Positions 1-8,036 of a stretch of DNA of 35,179 nucleotides are shown here, one piece after another. Origin of the DNA: UBA9715 sp045614225 (GTDB taxonomy: Bacteria > Actinomycetota > Coriobacteriia > Coriobacteriales > Eggerthellaceae); the NCBI GenBank assembly GCA_045614225.1, contig JAZLCO010000058.1, forward strand, positions 1 through 35,179, given 5' to 3'. Each line of letters starts with the position of its first letter. Within the stretch, counting starts at the first letter, position 1. The translations under genes were made by a program, and so were the position numbers. Below the pieces are notes generated by a model that saw only the letters and a program-made list of their open reading frames with translations, did not search any database and was not told where the DNA came from.

Positions 1-37
1 GGGGCGCGCCGCTTGCCATACCTATTCAGTTGTTCTG

Positions 38-340
38 TTATTCCGGCTTCACCGAGGCATAGAACTCGGCACCGTCAAACACATCTGTGATCGACTTGCC
101 TTCCTCGCCAAACGGGAGATGCAAGAACTCGCTGATGGTCGGGACAAGCTCGCTGCAATCCACGTAGTGGCTCTTCTCATTCAACTTCGAGCAGTCCTGA
201 ACTCGCCAGTAACGATCGTTCGCATCAGTCAGGTAGTAGCTGGCGCCGTCCACGTCCATGTAAACGGAATGGTTCGCATGCAGGTACGTCGTCAGCTCAT
301 CGAGGGAAATTTCGAGTTTTTCCTCTGCCTTCGCTCCCAT
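38..340 (-). CDS. Small hypothetical protein, 100 aa
   Basis: I do not recognise this protein. It is 100 residues, acidic and soluble-looking, with no signal peptide, membrane segment or cysteine motif. It begins MGAKAEEKLEISLDEL. I chose the ATG at 340 because AAAGGGG lies six bases upstream; the open frame runs further upstream, but into the end of the Mrp gene and without a ribosome site. It lies 88 bases downstream of the mrp-like gene on the same strand and could be cotranscribed. A TATCAT element on the minus strand at 380-385 could also give it its own start. No function can be inferred from the neighbours. Confidence 0.72.
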   Translation of the reverse strand: MGAKAEEKLEISLDELTTYLHANHSVYMDVDGASYYLTDANDRYWRVQDCSKLNEKSHYVDCSELVPTISEFLHLPFGEEGKSITDVFDGAEFYASVKPE

Positions 341-428
341 TTTCGACCCCTTTCGGTTTGGTCTAAAACTACTTACTCCATGATAGCAATTCATGACGGC
401 TATGCCGTCGAGAATCGCTGTTATTCGG

Positions 429-1289
429 TTATTCCGACATTGCTTCCTTGCGCGCAGCGGTCGCTTCAATCTGACCGATGATGTCGTTGAGCGCGCCATC
501 CACATCGTATTCGGCGACCTTGCCCTCATCGCACAGACGAGCGAAATCGGGGTCGATCGGCAGCGTGGCGAACGACGGGATCTGGTAGCGCTTGGCCACG
601 ACCTTGCCCTGCGGCTCGCCGAAGATCCAATGCTCCTTGCCGCATTCGTCGCACTTGAAGTACGCCATGTTCTCGACCAGGCCGAGCACCGGCACGTTCA
701 TGTCGTGCGCGAGGTTGACGGCCTTGCCGACGATCATGGCGACGAGCTCCTGCGGAGCGGACACCGAGATGATGCCGTCGAGGTCGAACTGCTGCATAAC
801 CGTCAGGAACACGTCGGAGGTTCCCGGAGGCATGTCGAGGAACAGGAAGTCGACGTCTTCCCAGTTCGTCTCGTTCTTGAACTGGTTGAGGATGCCGGTG
901 ATGACCGGGCCACGCCAGGCGACGGGCATGTCGTCTTGCGGGAGCATCAGGTTGATCGACATGACCTTGATGCCGTTATCGGTCATTGCGGGGTTGATGC
1001 CGTCGGCATCGGCGGTCAGACGCGAGTGGATGCCGAAGGTCTTGGGGATCGACGGGCCGGTGATGTCGGCGTCGAGGATGCCGACTTTGTAGCCCTTGCG
1101 TGCCATCTCGGAAGCGAGCAGGCTCGTCACGAGCGACTTGCCCACGCCGCCCTTGCCGGACACGACGCCGATCATATGCTTGATGTTGACTCGAGCAGTG
1201 GGTTTCGGCGGCTCAGTGCGCGAACCGCATCCCTCCACGCCGCAGCTGCCGCATGCGCCGCCGCAGTCGAGTTGTTCTTGGTCTGCCAT
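429..1289 (-). CDS. mrp: Mrp/ApbC/NBP35-family Fe-S cluster carrier ATPase
   Basis: This is a cytoplasmic P-loop NTPase of the Mrp/ApbC (NBP35) family, which binds a labile [4Fe-4S] cluster and passes it to apo-proteins. Visible features: an N-terminal cysteine cluster (C9, C13, C16, C21) like that of NBP35-type members, a deviant Walker A SGKGGVGKS at residues 44-52, a DMPPGTSD switch motif, and the bridging CxxC at C213/C216 (KCDECGK). The length of 286 aa is normal. I set the start at 1289 because AGAGGAAA precedes it; upstream extension of the frame runs into the divergent promoter region. It is divergent from the amidohydrolase. Family assignment is strong; the client proteins are not known. 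Confidence 0.93.
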   Translation of the reverse strand: MADQEQLDCGGACGSCGVEGCGSRTEPPKPTARVNIKHMIGVVSGKGGVGKSLVTSLLASEMARKGYKVGILDADITGPSIPKTFGIHSRLTADADGINPAMTDNGIKVMSINLMLPQDDMPVAWRGPVITGILNQFKNETNWEDVDFLFLDMPPGTSDVFLTVMQQFDLDGIISVSAPQELVAMIVGKAVNLAHDMNVPVLGLVENMAYFKCDECGKEHWIFGEPQGKVVAKRYQIPSFATLPIDPDFARLCDEGKVAEYDVDGALNDIIGQIEATAARKEAMSE

Positions 1290-1422
1290 GGTGTTTCCTC
1301 TCTTCTCTTTTGACCGTTGAGGATGATAGCACAGCGCCCGCGACGCCTGGGAATTTGACCAACCTTCCATCAATCTGGGACGGGGAAGGGCCATTCCCGC
1401 ACTTGGATACTCGACATAGTCT

Positions 1423-1428
1423 TATAAT
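1423..1428 (+). promoter_or_regulatory. Candidate -10 box for the amidohydrolase gene
   Basis: A perfect TATAAT lies 32 bases upstream of the ATG at 1460, in the 170-base gap between two divergent genes. No good -35 hexamer is visible at the usual distance (CACTTG is nearest). The matching promoter for the mrp-like gene was not identified. Confidence 0.5.
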
Positions 1429-1459
1429 GAGCGCTATCGAAACGAAAGGAGACAGCCCG

Positions 1460-2764
1460 ATGCTGTTCAAGGACATTGCAATCATTGACGAAAACCTCGA
1501 CTACCAAGAGCACCAGTGGGTGGGCGTGCTGGACGGCACGATTGACTACATCGGCGGGGAAGAGCCTGCCGACGCCGCCAAGTACGGCGAGGTGTACGAG
1601 GGCGAAGGCCGCCTGCTCATGCCCGCGTTCTACAACGCACATGCGCATGCGCCGATGACGCTTCTGCGCGGCTTTGCCGAGAACCTGCCGCTGCAGGCTT
1701 GGCTCGAGACGAAGTGCTGGCCGTTCGAAGGCAAGATGGTCGCCGAGGACAACTACTGGGCCACGCTTCTGGCTGGCGCCGAGATGCTGCGCTACGGCGT
1801 CGTCAGCTTCTCCGACATGTACTACCACACGCCCGAGCGTGCCCGCGCGGTCGACGAGCTGGGCATGAAGGCGAACCTGTGCACGTCGCCGCTTGCGTTC
1901 GAGCCGAAGCCCATCCAGGAGTTCCCCGTGTTCGCCGAGATGGAAGATGGCATTGCCAACATCGACGGCATGGCTGATGGCCGCATCAAGTTCGAGGGCT
2001 GCATCCACGCCGAGTACACGAACAACGACGTGACCGCGAAGAGCGTCTTCGATTGGGCGAAGGAGCACAACACGCGCATGCACGTGCACGTTTCCGAGAC
2101 GCAGTCGGAGGTCGAGGGTTGCCGCGAGCGCCACGACGGCAAGTCGCCGGTCCAGTGGCTCGAGTCGCTGGGCGCTTTCGACGTGCCGGCCATCGCCGCG
2201 CACTGCGTGTACGTGGACGATGAGGACATCGCCATCCTGGCCAAGCACGGCGTGACGGTCGCCCACAACCCCGCGTCGAACATGAAGCTCTCGAGCGGTT
2301 TCGCGCCGATCGCCAAGATGCTCGATGCAGGCGTGAACGTGGCGCTCGGCACCGACGGCATGGCGTCAAACAACAACCACGACATGTTCCAGGACATGTA
2401 CCTCATGGCCATGCTGCCCAAGGGCAAGGAGCTCGACCCGACGCTCATCACGCCCAAGCAGGCGGTTTTCGCCGCAACGCGCGCGGGCGCCCTGGCACAG
2501 GGTCGCGAGGATTGCGGTTTGGTGAAAGAAGGTTTCAAGGCCGATCTGTGCGTGCTCGACGTGACCGGCATCTCGTGGTGTCCGGTCAACGACATGCTCA
2601 CCAACGTCGTTTACGCTGGTCACGGCTCCGATGTAGTGCTGACCATGTGCGATGGCGCTGTGGTCTATCGCGATGGCGTGTGGCCGACGCTCGACATCGA
2701 CCGCATCAAGGCCGAGGTTTGCGAGCGCACCGTGCGCATTCAGGACGAGCTTGCGCAAGGCTAA
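1460..2764 (+). CDS. mtaD: MtaD/SsnA-like amidohydrolase (5-methylthioadenosine/S-adenosylhomocysteine deaminase family)
   Basis: This is a metal-dependent hydrolase of the cytosolic amidohydrolase superfamily, subgroup MtaD. Members deaminate S-adenosylhomocysteine, methylthioadenosine or related adenosines. The 434 aa protein has the N-terminal metal pair H61-A-H63, the following segment TLLRGFAENLPLQAWL typical of the subgroup, a second metal histidine in HVHVSET, the AAHCVY histidine, and the late aspartate in GTDGMASNN. AAGGAGA eight bases before 1460 decides the start over an in-frame ATG at 1428. It is monocistronic, followed by a large inverted repeat. The exact substrate cannot be told from sequence; guanine or chlorohydrolase-like activities are alternatives. 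Confidence 0.88.
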   Translation: MLFKDIAIIDENLDYQEHQWVGVLDGTIDYIGGEEPADAAKYGEVYEGEGRLLMPAFYNAHAHAPMTLLRGFAENLPLQAWLETKCWPFEGKMVAEDNYWATLLAGAEMLRYGVVSFSDMYYHTPERARAVDELGMKANLCTSPLAFEPKPIQEFPVFAEMEDGIANIDGMADGRIKFEGCIHAEYTNNDVTAKSVFDWAKEHNTRMHVHVSETQSEVEGCRERHDGKSPVQWLESLGAFDVPAIAAHCVYVDDEDIAILAKHGVTVAHNPASNMKLSSGFAPIAKMLDAGVNVALGTDGMASNNNHDMFQDMYLMAMLPKGKELDPTLITPKQAVFAATRAGALAQGREDCGLVKEGFKADLCVLDVTGISWCPVNDMLTNVVYAGHGSDVVLTMCDGAVVYRDGVWPTLDIDRIKAEVCERTVRIQDELAQG

Positions 2765-2778
2765 CGCAGAGTTTTTTT

Positions 2779-2915
2779 GTCGCCCGGATTGCGGGACAAG
2801 CTTGGATCGACGCTTCGTCGTCGCAAACTAACTTCTCCGCCAAAATCAGGCGGAGAAGTGGATTTTGCTCCTCCTCGGGCTTACCTCGCTACGCTTATCC
2901 CGCAATCCTGGCGAC
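2779..2915. repeat. 137-bp intergenic inverted-repeat element with internal hairpin
   Basis: Arms at 2779-2801 and 2893-2915 are inverted copies of 23 bases with two mismatches. Inside lies a second hairpin at about 2832-2857 (CTTCTCCGCC / GGCGGAGAAG). The element fills most of the gap between the amidohydrolase and the EF-G paralogue. It has no open frame of note. It could be a small non-autonomous mobile element or a transcription-terminating structure. Confidence 0.7.
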
Positions 2916-3023
2916 GAAGTGAAAGAAAGACAGCCTTTTTATCGCGCTGCCCAAACTCGTTTTGCTCTGATTTGATACACTATCCAAATGTGTGTAAATG
3001 GGCGGAATGCCCTTGGATGAAAG

Positions 3024-5105
3024 ATGGTGGTTCGTATGGCTGCACCTACTCCTGAACATGTGCGCAACATCGCGCTTGTCGGCCAAGATGGCGCCGGCAA
3101 GACTTCGCTCGCTGAGGCGATGCTGTTCGTCTCCGGTCGCACGCCCCGCATGGGCACGACCCACGACGGCAAGTCCTATCTCGATTACGACGACGAAGAG
3201 ATCCGGCGCAAGTTCACCATCAGCACGTCCATTGCTCCTGTTCCTTACAAGGACTACAAGATCAACCTGCTCGACACCTCCGGACACCCCGACTTCATCG
3301 GCGACACGATCGCCACGATGTACGCCGCCGAGATGGCCATGTTCGTGGTTGACGCCGTCGATGGCCCGCAGGTCATGACGACCAAGCTGTGGAAGGCAGC
3401 CGAGAAGATGAACATCTCGCGCTCTGTCTTCATCAACCACATCGACCGCGACAACGCCGACTTCGGCGCGGCTATGGCTCTGCTGCATGCCCGCTTCGGC
3501 AAGCGCCTCTCGCCGGTCACGCTGCCGCTCGGCCAGCAGGCCGACTTCCAGGGCGTCATCGACGTCGTCCGCATGAAGGCCCGCTACTTCGACAAGGACG
3601 GCTCGCCCGAGCGCGTCGAAGACATCCCGGCTGAGTTCCAGGAGCGCGCCGACAGCGCACGCGAACGTCTGATCGACGCCGTCGCCGAGGCCGACGAGGA
3701 AATCATGATGAAGTACCTCGAGGGTGAAGAGCTGACGCAGGAAGAACTCGAGAAGTGCATCCATGACGCCATCAACCAGGGCGTCTTCGTCCCGGTCTAC
3801 ACCGGCTCCACCATCATCAAGCAGGGCATCCAGGGCCTCATGGAGGACATCGCAACGTTCTTCCCGCATCCGCGCGAGCATGCCGCTTACGTCTTGACGA
3901 ACGGCGAGAAGGTCGCCATCGACGAGACCGGTTCCCCCGCGGGCTTTGTGTTCAAGTCCACGTCCGACGCGTTCGTCGGCCGCCTGAGCTACATCAAGGT
4001 GCTCACCGGCGTCCTCGAGCCCGGTCAGGACCTCATCAACGCCCGCACGGGCGACAAGGACCGCGTCGGCAAGATCCTCGTCATGATGGGTAAGGAATCC
4101 AACGAGGTCAAATCCGCCAAGGCTGGCGACATCATCATTGTCCCGAAACTCGACGACGCACGCCCCGGCGACACCTATTCCGCCGACGGCAAGCTCGAGC
4201 TCGCTCCGATGCCGCTGCCCACGCCGCTGTACCCGGTCGCCATCGAGGCTGCCAACAAGAAGGAAGAGGACAAGCTCGGCACCTTCCTGGCCCGCGCCTC
4301 CGAGACCGATCCGACCATTCAGATCCGTCGCGACGAGGAGACTCACCAGACCATCCTCACCGCCATGGGCGACGAGCAGATCAACACGCTGCTCATCCGC
4401 ATGAAGGAAACCGCCAACGTCGAGGCCAAGCTCATCCCGGTGCGCATCCCGTATCGCGAGACCATCCGCAAGATGGCCGAGGCTCAGGGTCGCCACAAGA
4501 AGCAGACCGGTGGTTCCGGCCAGTTCGGCGACTGCTGGCTGCGCCTCGAGCCCAACCCCGACATGGGCTACGAGTTCGTGGACGAGATCAAGGGCGGCGC
4601 CATCCCCGGCGGCCTGATCCCGGCTGTCGACAAGGGCGTTCAGGACGCCATGGCCGAGGGCTTCCTCGCCGGTTACCCGATGGTCGACATCAAGTGCACC
4701 GTCTACGACGGCTCGTACCACTCCGTCGACTCGAACGAAATGGCGTTCAAGACCGCTGCTCGCATCGGCTTCCGCGCTTGCTGCGAGAAGGCCAACCCGG
4801 TCATCCTCGAGCCGATGGCTGACCTGCGCGTCACCGTCACCGACGAATATGCCGGCACCGTCATGGGCGACATCTCCACCCGCCGTGGCCGCATCGTCGG
4901 CACCGACGCCGCTGACGCTGGCGAGACCACGATCATCATGCGCGCGCCGTACGCCGAGGTTTACGGCTACACGCGCGACCTGCGTTCGATGACCCGCGGT
5001 CAGGGTTCGTACACCATCGAGATCAACGGTTACGAGCAGGCTCCGGCCGACGTCCAGAAGAAGCTCGTCGACGAGTACCAGGCTGCCCGCGCTGCAGGCA
5101 ACTAA
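3024..5105 (+). CDS. fusA2: EF-G-like translational GTPase (FusA2-type paralogue)
   Basis: This is a 693 aa five-domain protein of the EF-G family. The GTPase motifs are non-standard: G1 GQDGAGKT (20-27), a switch I segment EEIRRKFT instead of the ERGIT type, G3 DTSGH (84-88) instead of DTPGH, and G4 NHID (138-141) instead of NKxD. This pattern fits the actinobacterial EF-G-like group (FusA2 of mycobacteria) rather than the housekeeping FusA, which normally sits by rpsL/rpsG/tuf; none of those is here. Domain IV (GGSGQFGDCWLRLEP) and domain V (GDISTRRGRIVG) are intact. An ATG at 3036 is an equally possible start, since neither has a strong ribosome site. Codon use is strongly biased, suggesting high expression. 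Its role in translation is unproven. Confidence 0.9.
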   Translation: MVVRMAAPTPEHVRNIALVGQDGAGKTSLAEAMLFVSGRTPRMGTTHDGKSYLDYDDEEIRRKFTISTSIAPVPYKDYKINLLDTSGHPDFIGDTIATMYAAEMAMFVVDAVDGPQVMTTKLWKAAEKMNISRSVFINHIDRDNADFGAAMALLHARFGKRLSPVTLPLGQQADFQGVIDVVRMKARYFDKDGSPERVEDIPAEFQERADSARERLIDAVAEADEEIMMKYLEGEELTQEELEKCIHDAINQGVFVPVYTGSTIIKQGIQGLMEDIATFFPHPREHAAYVLTNGEKVAIDETGSPAGFVFKSTSDAFVGRLSYIKVLTGVLEPGQDLINARTGDKDRVGKILVMMGKESNEVKSAKAGDIIIVPKLDDARPGDTYSADGKLELAPMPLPTPLYPVAIEAANKKEEDKLGTFLARASETDPTIQIRRDEETHQTILTAMGDEQINTLLIRMKETANVEAKLIPVRIPYRETIRKMAEAQGRHKKQTGGSGQFGDCWLRLEPNPDMGYEFVDEIKGGAIPGGLIPAVDKGVQDAMAEGFLAGYPMVDIKCTVYDGSYHSVDSNEMAFKTAARIGFRACCEKANPVILEPMADLRVTVTDEYAGTVMGDISTRRGRIVGTDAADAGETTIIMRAPYAEVYGYTRDLRSMTRGQGSYTIEINGYEQAPADVQKKLVDEYQAARAAGN

Positions 5106-5133
5106 TCGCTCGCTTCATAACGCGACAAGCAAG

Positions 5134-5166
5134 GCGACCCGCTTTCGAGCGGGCCGCTTCTTTTTG
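5134..5166 (+). terminator. Rho-independent terminator of the EF-G-like gene
   Basis: Stem CCCGCT-TTCG-AGCGGG at 5138-5153, flanked by GGCGA and CCGC and followed by TTCTTTTT, 30 bases after the stop codon. Confidence 0.85.
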
Positions 5167-5200
5167 GAACGAACTTCTTTCGCTTGATGGTGCGACCAGG

Positions 5201-5235
5201 AATAGATGACGTAAAATGCATTAAATAGATGACGT
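5201..5235 (+). promoter_or_regulatory. Pair of 12-bp direct repeats upstream of the nucleotidase
   Basis: AATAGATGACGT occurs perfectly at 5201-5212 and again at 5224-5235, a 23-base period (about two helical turns). It lies 70-105 bases upstream of the GTG start at 5306. The layout is that of a direct-repeat site for a response regulator. A weak -10 (TAAAAT) sits at about 5212. Which regulator binds is unknown. Confidence 0.5.
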
Positions 5236-5305
5236 CGAGTGGACGATGGCCTTTTGTCACGTCCTTTGGTTGTACAGCGTGTTTGCCAAGTGAAGGAGGC
5301 AGGCA

Positions 5306-6983
5306 GTGAGCGTTCAGATAACCAGGCGGTACTTTGTGAAGGGGCTCGGCTTGCTTGCTTGCTGCTTCGGCGGCTTTGGGGCCGATGTGGGGATGTGCCA
5401 GTCAAGTTTCCAGCCAATCGAGTAGCAGCGTATCGCAGGCTTCAAGCCCGATGCTCGCCATCATTCACACCAACGACAGTCATGGCCATGACGTTGAGGT
5501 GAAAGCGACTGACGATAATTCGGGCAACTTCTCGATGGCGGCTGTGGCACAGCTCAAGGCTGATTGGGAAGCCAAGGGTTATGACGTCCTTCTCGTGGAC
5601 GCCGGAGATGCAACGCAGGGCATGCCGCTTGTCGACCAGTCAAATGGCGCGACTGCCATCACGTTCATGAACTCATGTGGTTACGACCTCATGACCGTCG
5701 GCAACCACGAATTCGATCGAGGCGACGACAATATCGCATCCTTTGAGCAGGAGGCTCAATTCCCGCTCATCTCGGCCAACGTGCTGTTGGCTGAAACAGG
5801 CGAATTGCGCTTCCTCCCGTCGAAGACCTTCGACCTTTCCGATGGCACGAAGGTTGGCGTTTTCGGCTTGACGACGCCTGCGACAATGACGAGCGCAAAG
5901 CCCATATTCACAGGGAAATTCCGATTCCTCGAAGGTGACGATCTTTACGATTGCGCTCGTAATCAGGTCAAAGACCTTCGCAACCAGGGGTGCGACCTTG
6001 TGATATGCCTGGGGCATTTGGGGAATTTGGAGGCATGCGCTCCCAGCACGAGCCGCGAGGTTCTTGAAAACGTCGAGGGCATCGACCTGTTCATAGACGG
6101 ACACGACCATAAGCTCGTCAGCGAAGAAGTGGCTGGGACGTTGCTTGTCGAGACCGGTTGCTACATGGCCAACATCGGCGTTGTCGTCATCGATTCGGGT
6201 TTGCCTAACGACCAGTCAATGCCTTATGGCAGCTACGATGGCATCGACCAGGCGACGCAATCGATTATCGACCAGGTCGACGACCAGGTGGAAAGCGAGT
6301 TGAACGTAGTGCTCGGGCATACCGAGTTCAAGCTCGACGGGGAGCGCGAAGATGTTCGCTCGCACGAGACAAACCTCGGTGATTTCGTCTGCGACGCGGC
6401 AGCGTGGGGTGCGGAGCAGTCATCGGGCATGAAGCTGGATGGAGCGGTGTGGAACGGTGGAGCTATACGCATGTCCATAGAGCCGGGCGACATCACACTT
6501 GCCGATATCAAAGAGGTGTTTCCGTTTGCGGACCAGGTACTCATTTTGAAGCTCACTGGAGCGCAATTGCTCGAAGCAATTGAAGCCAGTTGCCAAAACG
6601 CTGGAGAGGACTCCTATATCGGTGCATTCCCCCAGGTAGCAGGCATAAAGCTCACGGTAGATGCAACCGTGCCCTACGAAGAGGGCGATACCTACCCCAA
6701 TTCGACGTATGCATCTCCGGCTTCTCCGGGCTCTCGCGTGACGATCGAGCAGGTGGGGGACCGCGCGTGGGCAGCAGATGACGTGTATTCGATAGCGACG
6801 ACTGAATTCCTCAGTCAGGGTGGCGACACGTACTATACGTTCAAACAGGCTGCTGACGCGGAAGACCGAATCATGTGCGACTTCGATTACGAGGTGTTCA
6901 CGGGTTATCTCGCCGGGCCTTGCGACCACGAGGTTCCTGAAAAATACGCAGAGCCCCAGGGGCGTATCACCATCATTGAGTAA
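5306..6983 (+). CDS. UshA-like 5'-nucleotidase/UDP-sugar hydrolase, Tat/lipoprotein signal interrupted by a frameshift
   Basis: This is a secreted two-domain metallophosphoesterase/5'-nucleotidase that would release phosphate and nucleosides from nucleotides outside the membrane. The N-terminal metallophosphatase domain has IIHTNDSHGH, VDAGDATQG, GNHEFDRG and IDGHDHK. The C-terminal substrate domain has NGGAIR and FPFADQ. The natural start is GTG 5306, six bases after AAGGAGG. It begins a twin-arginine signal (TRRYFVKGLGLL) but runs out of frame to a stop at 5423. Removing one 4-base unit of the GCTT repeat at 5349-5363 joins it exactly to the long frame, giving a hydrophobic stretch and a loose lipobox (MWGC), 557 aa in all. 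As written, only a TTG at 5355 preceded by AAGGGG opens the long frame, without the arginines. It may be phase variation, decay or a sequencing error. Confidence 0.85.
5349..5363 (+). repeat. Tetranucleotide repeat (GCTT)3GCT in a signal-peptide coding region
   Basis: Three full GCTT units plus GCT sit inside the signal-peptide region of the nucleotidase. Deleting one unit restores a continuous frame from the GTG start with its ribosome site to the mature enzyme. Slipped-strand mispairing could switch the frame. Only three to four units are present, so the tract may be only weakly mutable. Confidence 0.7.
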
Positions 6984-7000
6984 GCTGTTGTATCAGGGGA

Positions 7001-7071
7001 CAGATGAACAGGGGACGGGTTAAGTGTTCACGCGTTTCGCGTGAACACTTAACCCGTCCCCTGTTCATCTG
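7001..7071. repeat. Perfect 34-bp inverted repeat with 3-base loop (REP-like)
   Basis: Arms at 7001-7034 and 7038-7071 are exact inverted copies around TTT. The arm holds GGGGACGGGTTAAGTGTTCA. It lies between convergent genes. There is no T-run after it, so it is more like a REP palindrome than a classic terminator, though it may end transcription or protect mRNA ends on both sides. Confidence 0.85.
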
Positions 7072-7074
7072 ATA

Positions 7075-7105
7075 ATGAGTCATTGGGACAGTCCCAATGA
7101 CTCAT
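7075..7105. repeat. Perfect 15-bp palindrome, TGAGTCATTGGGAC family
   Basis: Arms 7075-7089 and 7091-7105 are exact inverted copies around a single A. It sits three bases after the larger palindrome. A degenerate relative (TGAGTCATTGGGACTGTCCC) occurs at 17251-17270, and a TGAGTCA/TGACTCA hairpin at 15554-15590. Confidence 0.85.
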
Positions 7106-7110
7106 CGCAT

Positions 7111-7902
7111 TTAGATTTCAAACGACAATCCATCCGCAGCGGGAGCAACGCGGCCGTCGTATTGCGCGCAGTATTCTTCGAGTTCAGCGAGCGTGATCGG
7201 CTCGGAATAGTGCATGCACAAATGCGTGAGGTAAATCTTGCCCGCATCGAGCGCAAGGCCTTCCTCGATCGTCTCCTGCACGCTGTGGTGCGATTGCGGG
7301 AAGCCGTTTTCCTTCCAATAGGTCGCATCCATCGCGAGGATGTCGACGCCGCGGATTCGCTCTGCTGTTTCGTCGGGCAGCTTGCCCGTATCGCTTGCGT
7401 AGAACAGGCGGGTTTCCTCGGTTTCGATCAAGTAGCCGTACGTGCCTGGTGCATGCGTGACGGGCAGCGCCGTGTATTTCACGCCGTCGAGCTCGAGTTC
7501 CTCGAACGGGTTCCACTCGCAGCGGGCGAGGCAGTACATCATGTACTCGAACTCGCGCCCGATGCTCTCGAGCGTGTAGGGGCTTGCGAACGTGGGAATG
7601 GGTTGCTTCGTCAGCAGCTGCACCATGTACTCGAGCTCGCCGAGGCCGCCCACATGGTCAAAGTGCCAATGCGTGTAGATGAGATTGTCGATGTACCGTA
7701 CGCCTTCGCGGTTGAAGTAATGGCGGATGTCAGGCGGCGTGTCGATGAGCGTGCGCTGTTCACCTGTGACCATGACGCCGCAATCGCCGCGCTGCGCACG
7801 TGGGTTGCTGCGCGCTTCCTCGCATGCGGGGCATTCGCAGAAGAACGCCGGCACGCCGCACCCTGCGCCGGTTCCCATGAACGTGAACGTGTGCTTCTTC
7901 AT
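7111..7902 (-). CDS. PhnP-like metallo-beta-lactamase-fold phosphodiesterase
   Basis: This is a 263 aa soluble metallohydrolase. It opens with GTGAGCGVP followed by the cysteine pair CECPAC (C22-C27), as in PhnP-type phosphoribosyl cyclic phosphodiesterases. It has the metal motif HWHFDH (H78, H80, D82, H83), later metal ligands in LPVTHAPG and ASDTGK, and a final histidine region YLTHLCMH. The start at 7902 has GAGG a few bases upstream. No phn genes are present in the window, so a role in phosphonate breakdown is not supported; a general cyclic-phosphate or nucleic-acid-derived phosphodiesterase is possible. It is convergent with the nucleotidase and divergent from the YgjP-like gene. Confidence 0.85.
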   Translation of the reverse strand: MKKHTFTFMGTGAGCGVPAFFCECPACEEARSNPRAQRGDCGVMVTGEQRTLIDTPPDIRHYFNREGVRYIDNLIYTHWHFDHVGGLGELEYMVQLLTKQPIPTFASPYTLESIGREFEYMMYCLARCEWNPFEELELDGVKYTALPVTHAPGTYGYLIETEETRLFYASDTGKLPDETAERIRGVDILAMDATYWKENGFPQSHHSVQETIEEGLALDAGKIYLTHLCMHYSEPITLAELEEYCAQYDGRVAPAADGLSFEI

Positions 7903-8036
7903 CGCCTCGGCCTTCTATCTGGGTTTGTGTAAATAATGGACAGTCTCTTTTTAACATATTACGATGAGGGTTAGAGATTTGTACGCAAAAGGACGCGTAC
8001 CTTTTCGACGCAGCACGCTGCAGGCGGGAGCGCAAC

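Noticed and set aside
2895..4721. 608-codon open frame antisense to the EF-G-like gene
   Set aside because: Same reason: composition artefact of a GC-rich, strongly biased gene.
7111..7902. Phosphonate degradation gene phnP in a phn operon
   Set aside because: The protein resembles PhnP, but no other phn gene is nearby, so the pathway was not assigned.
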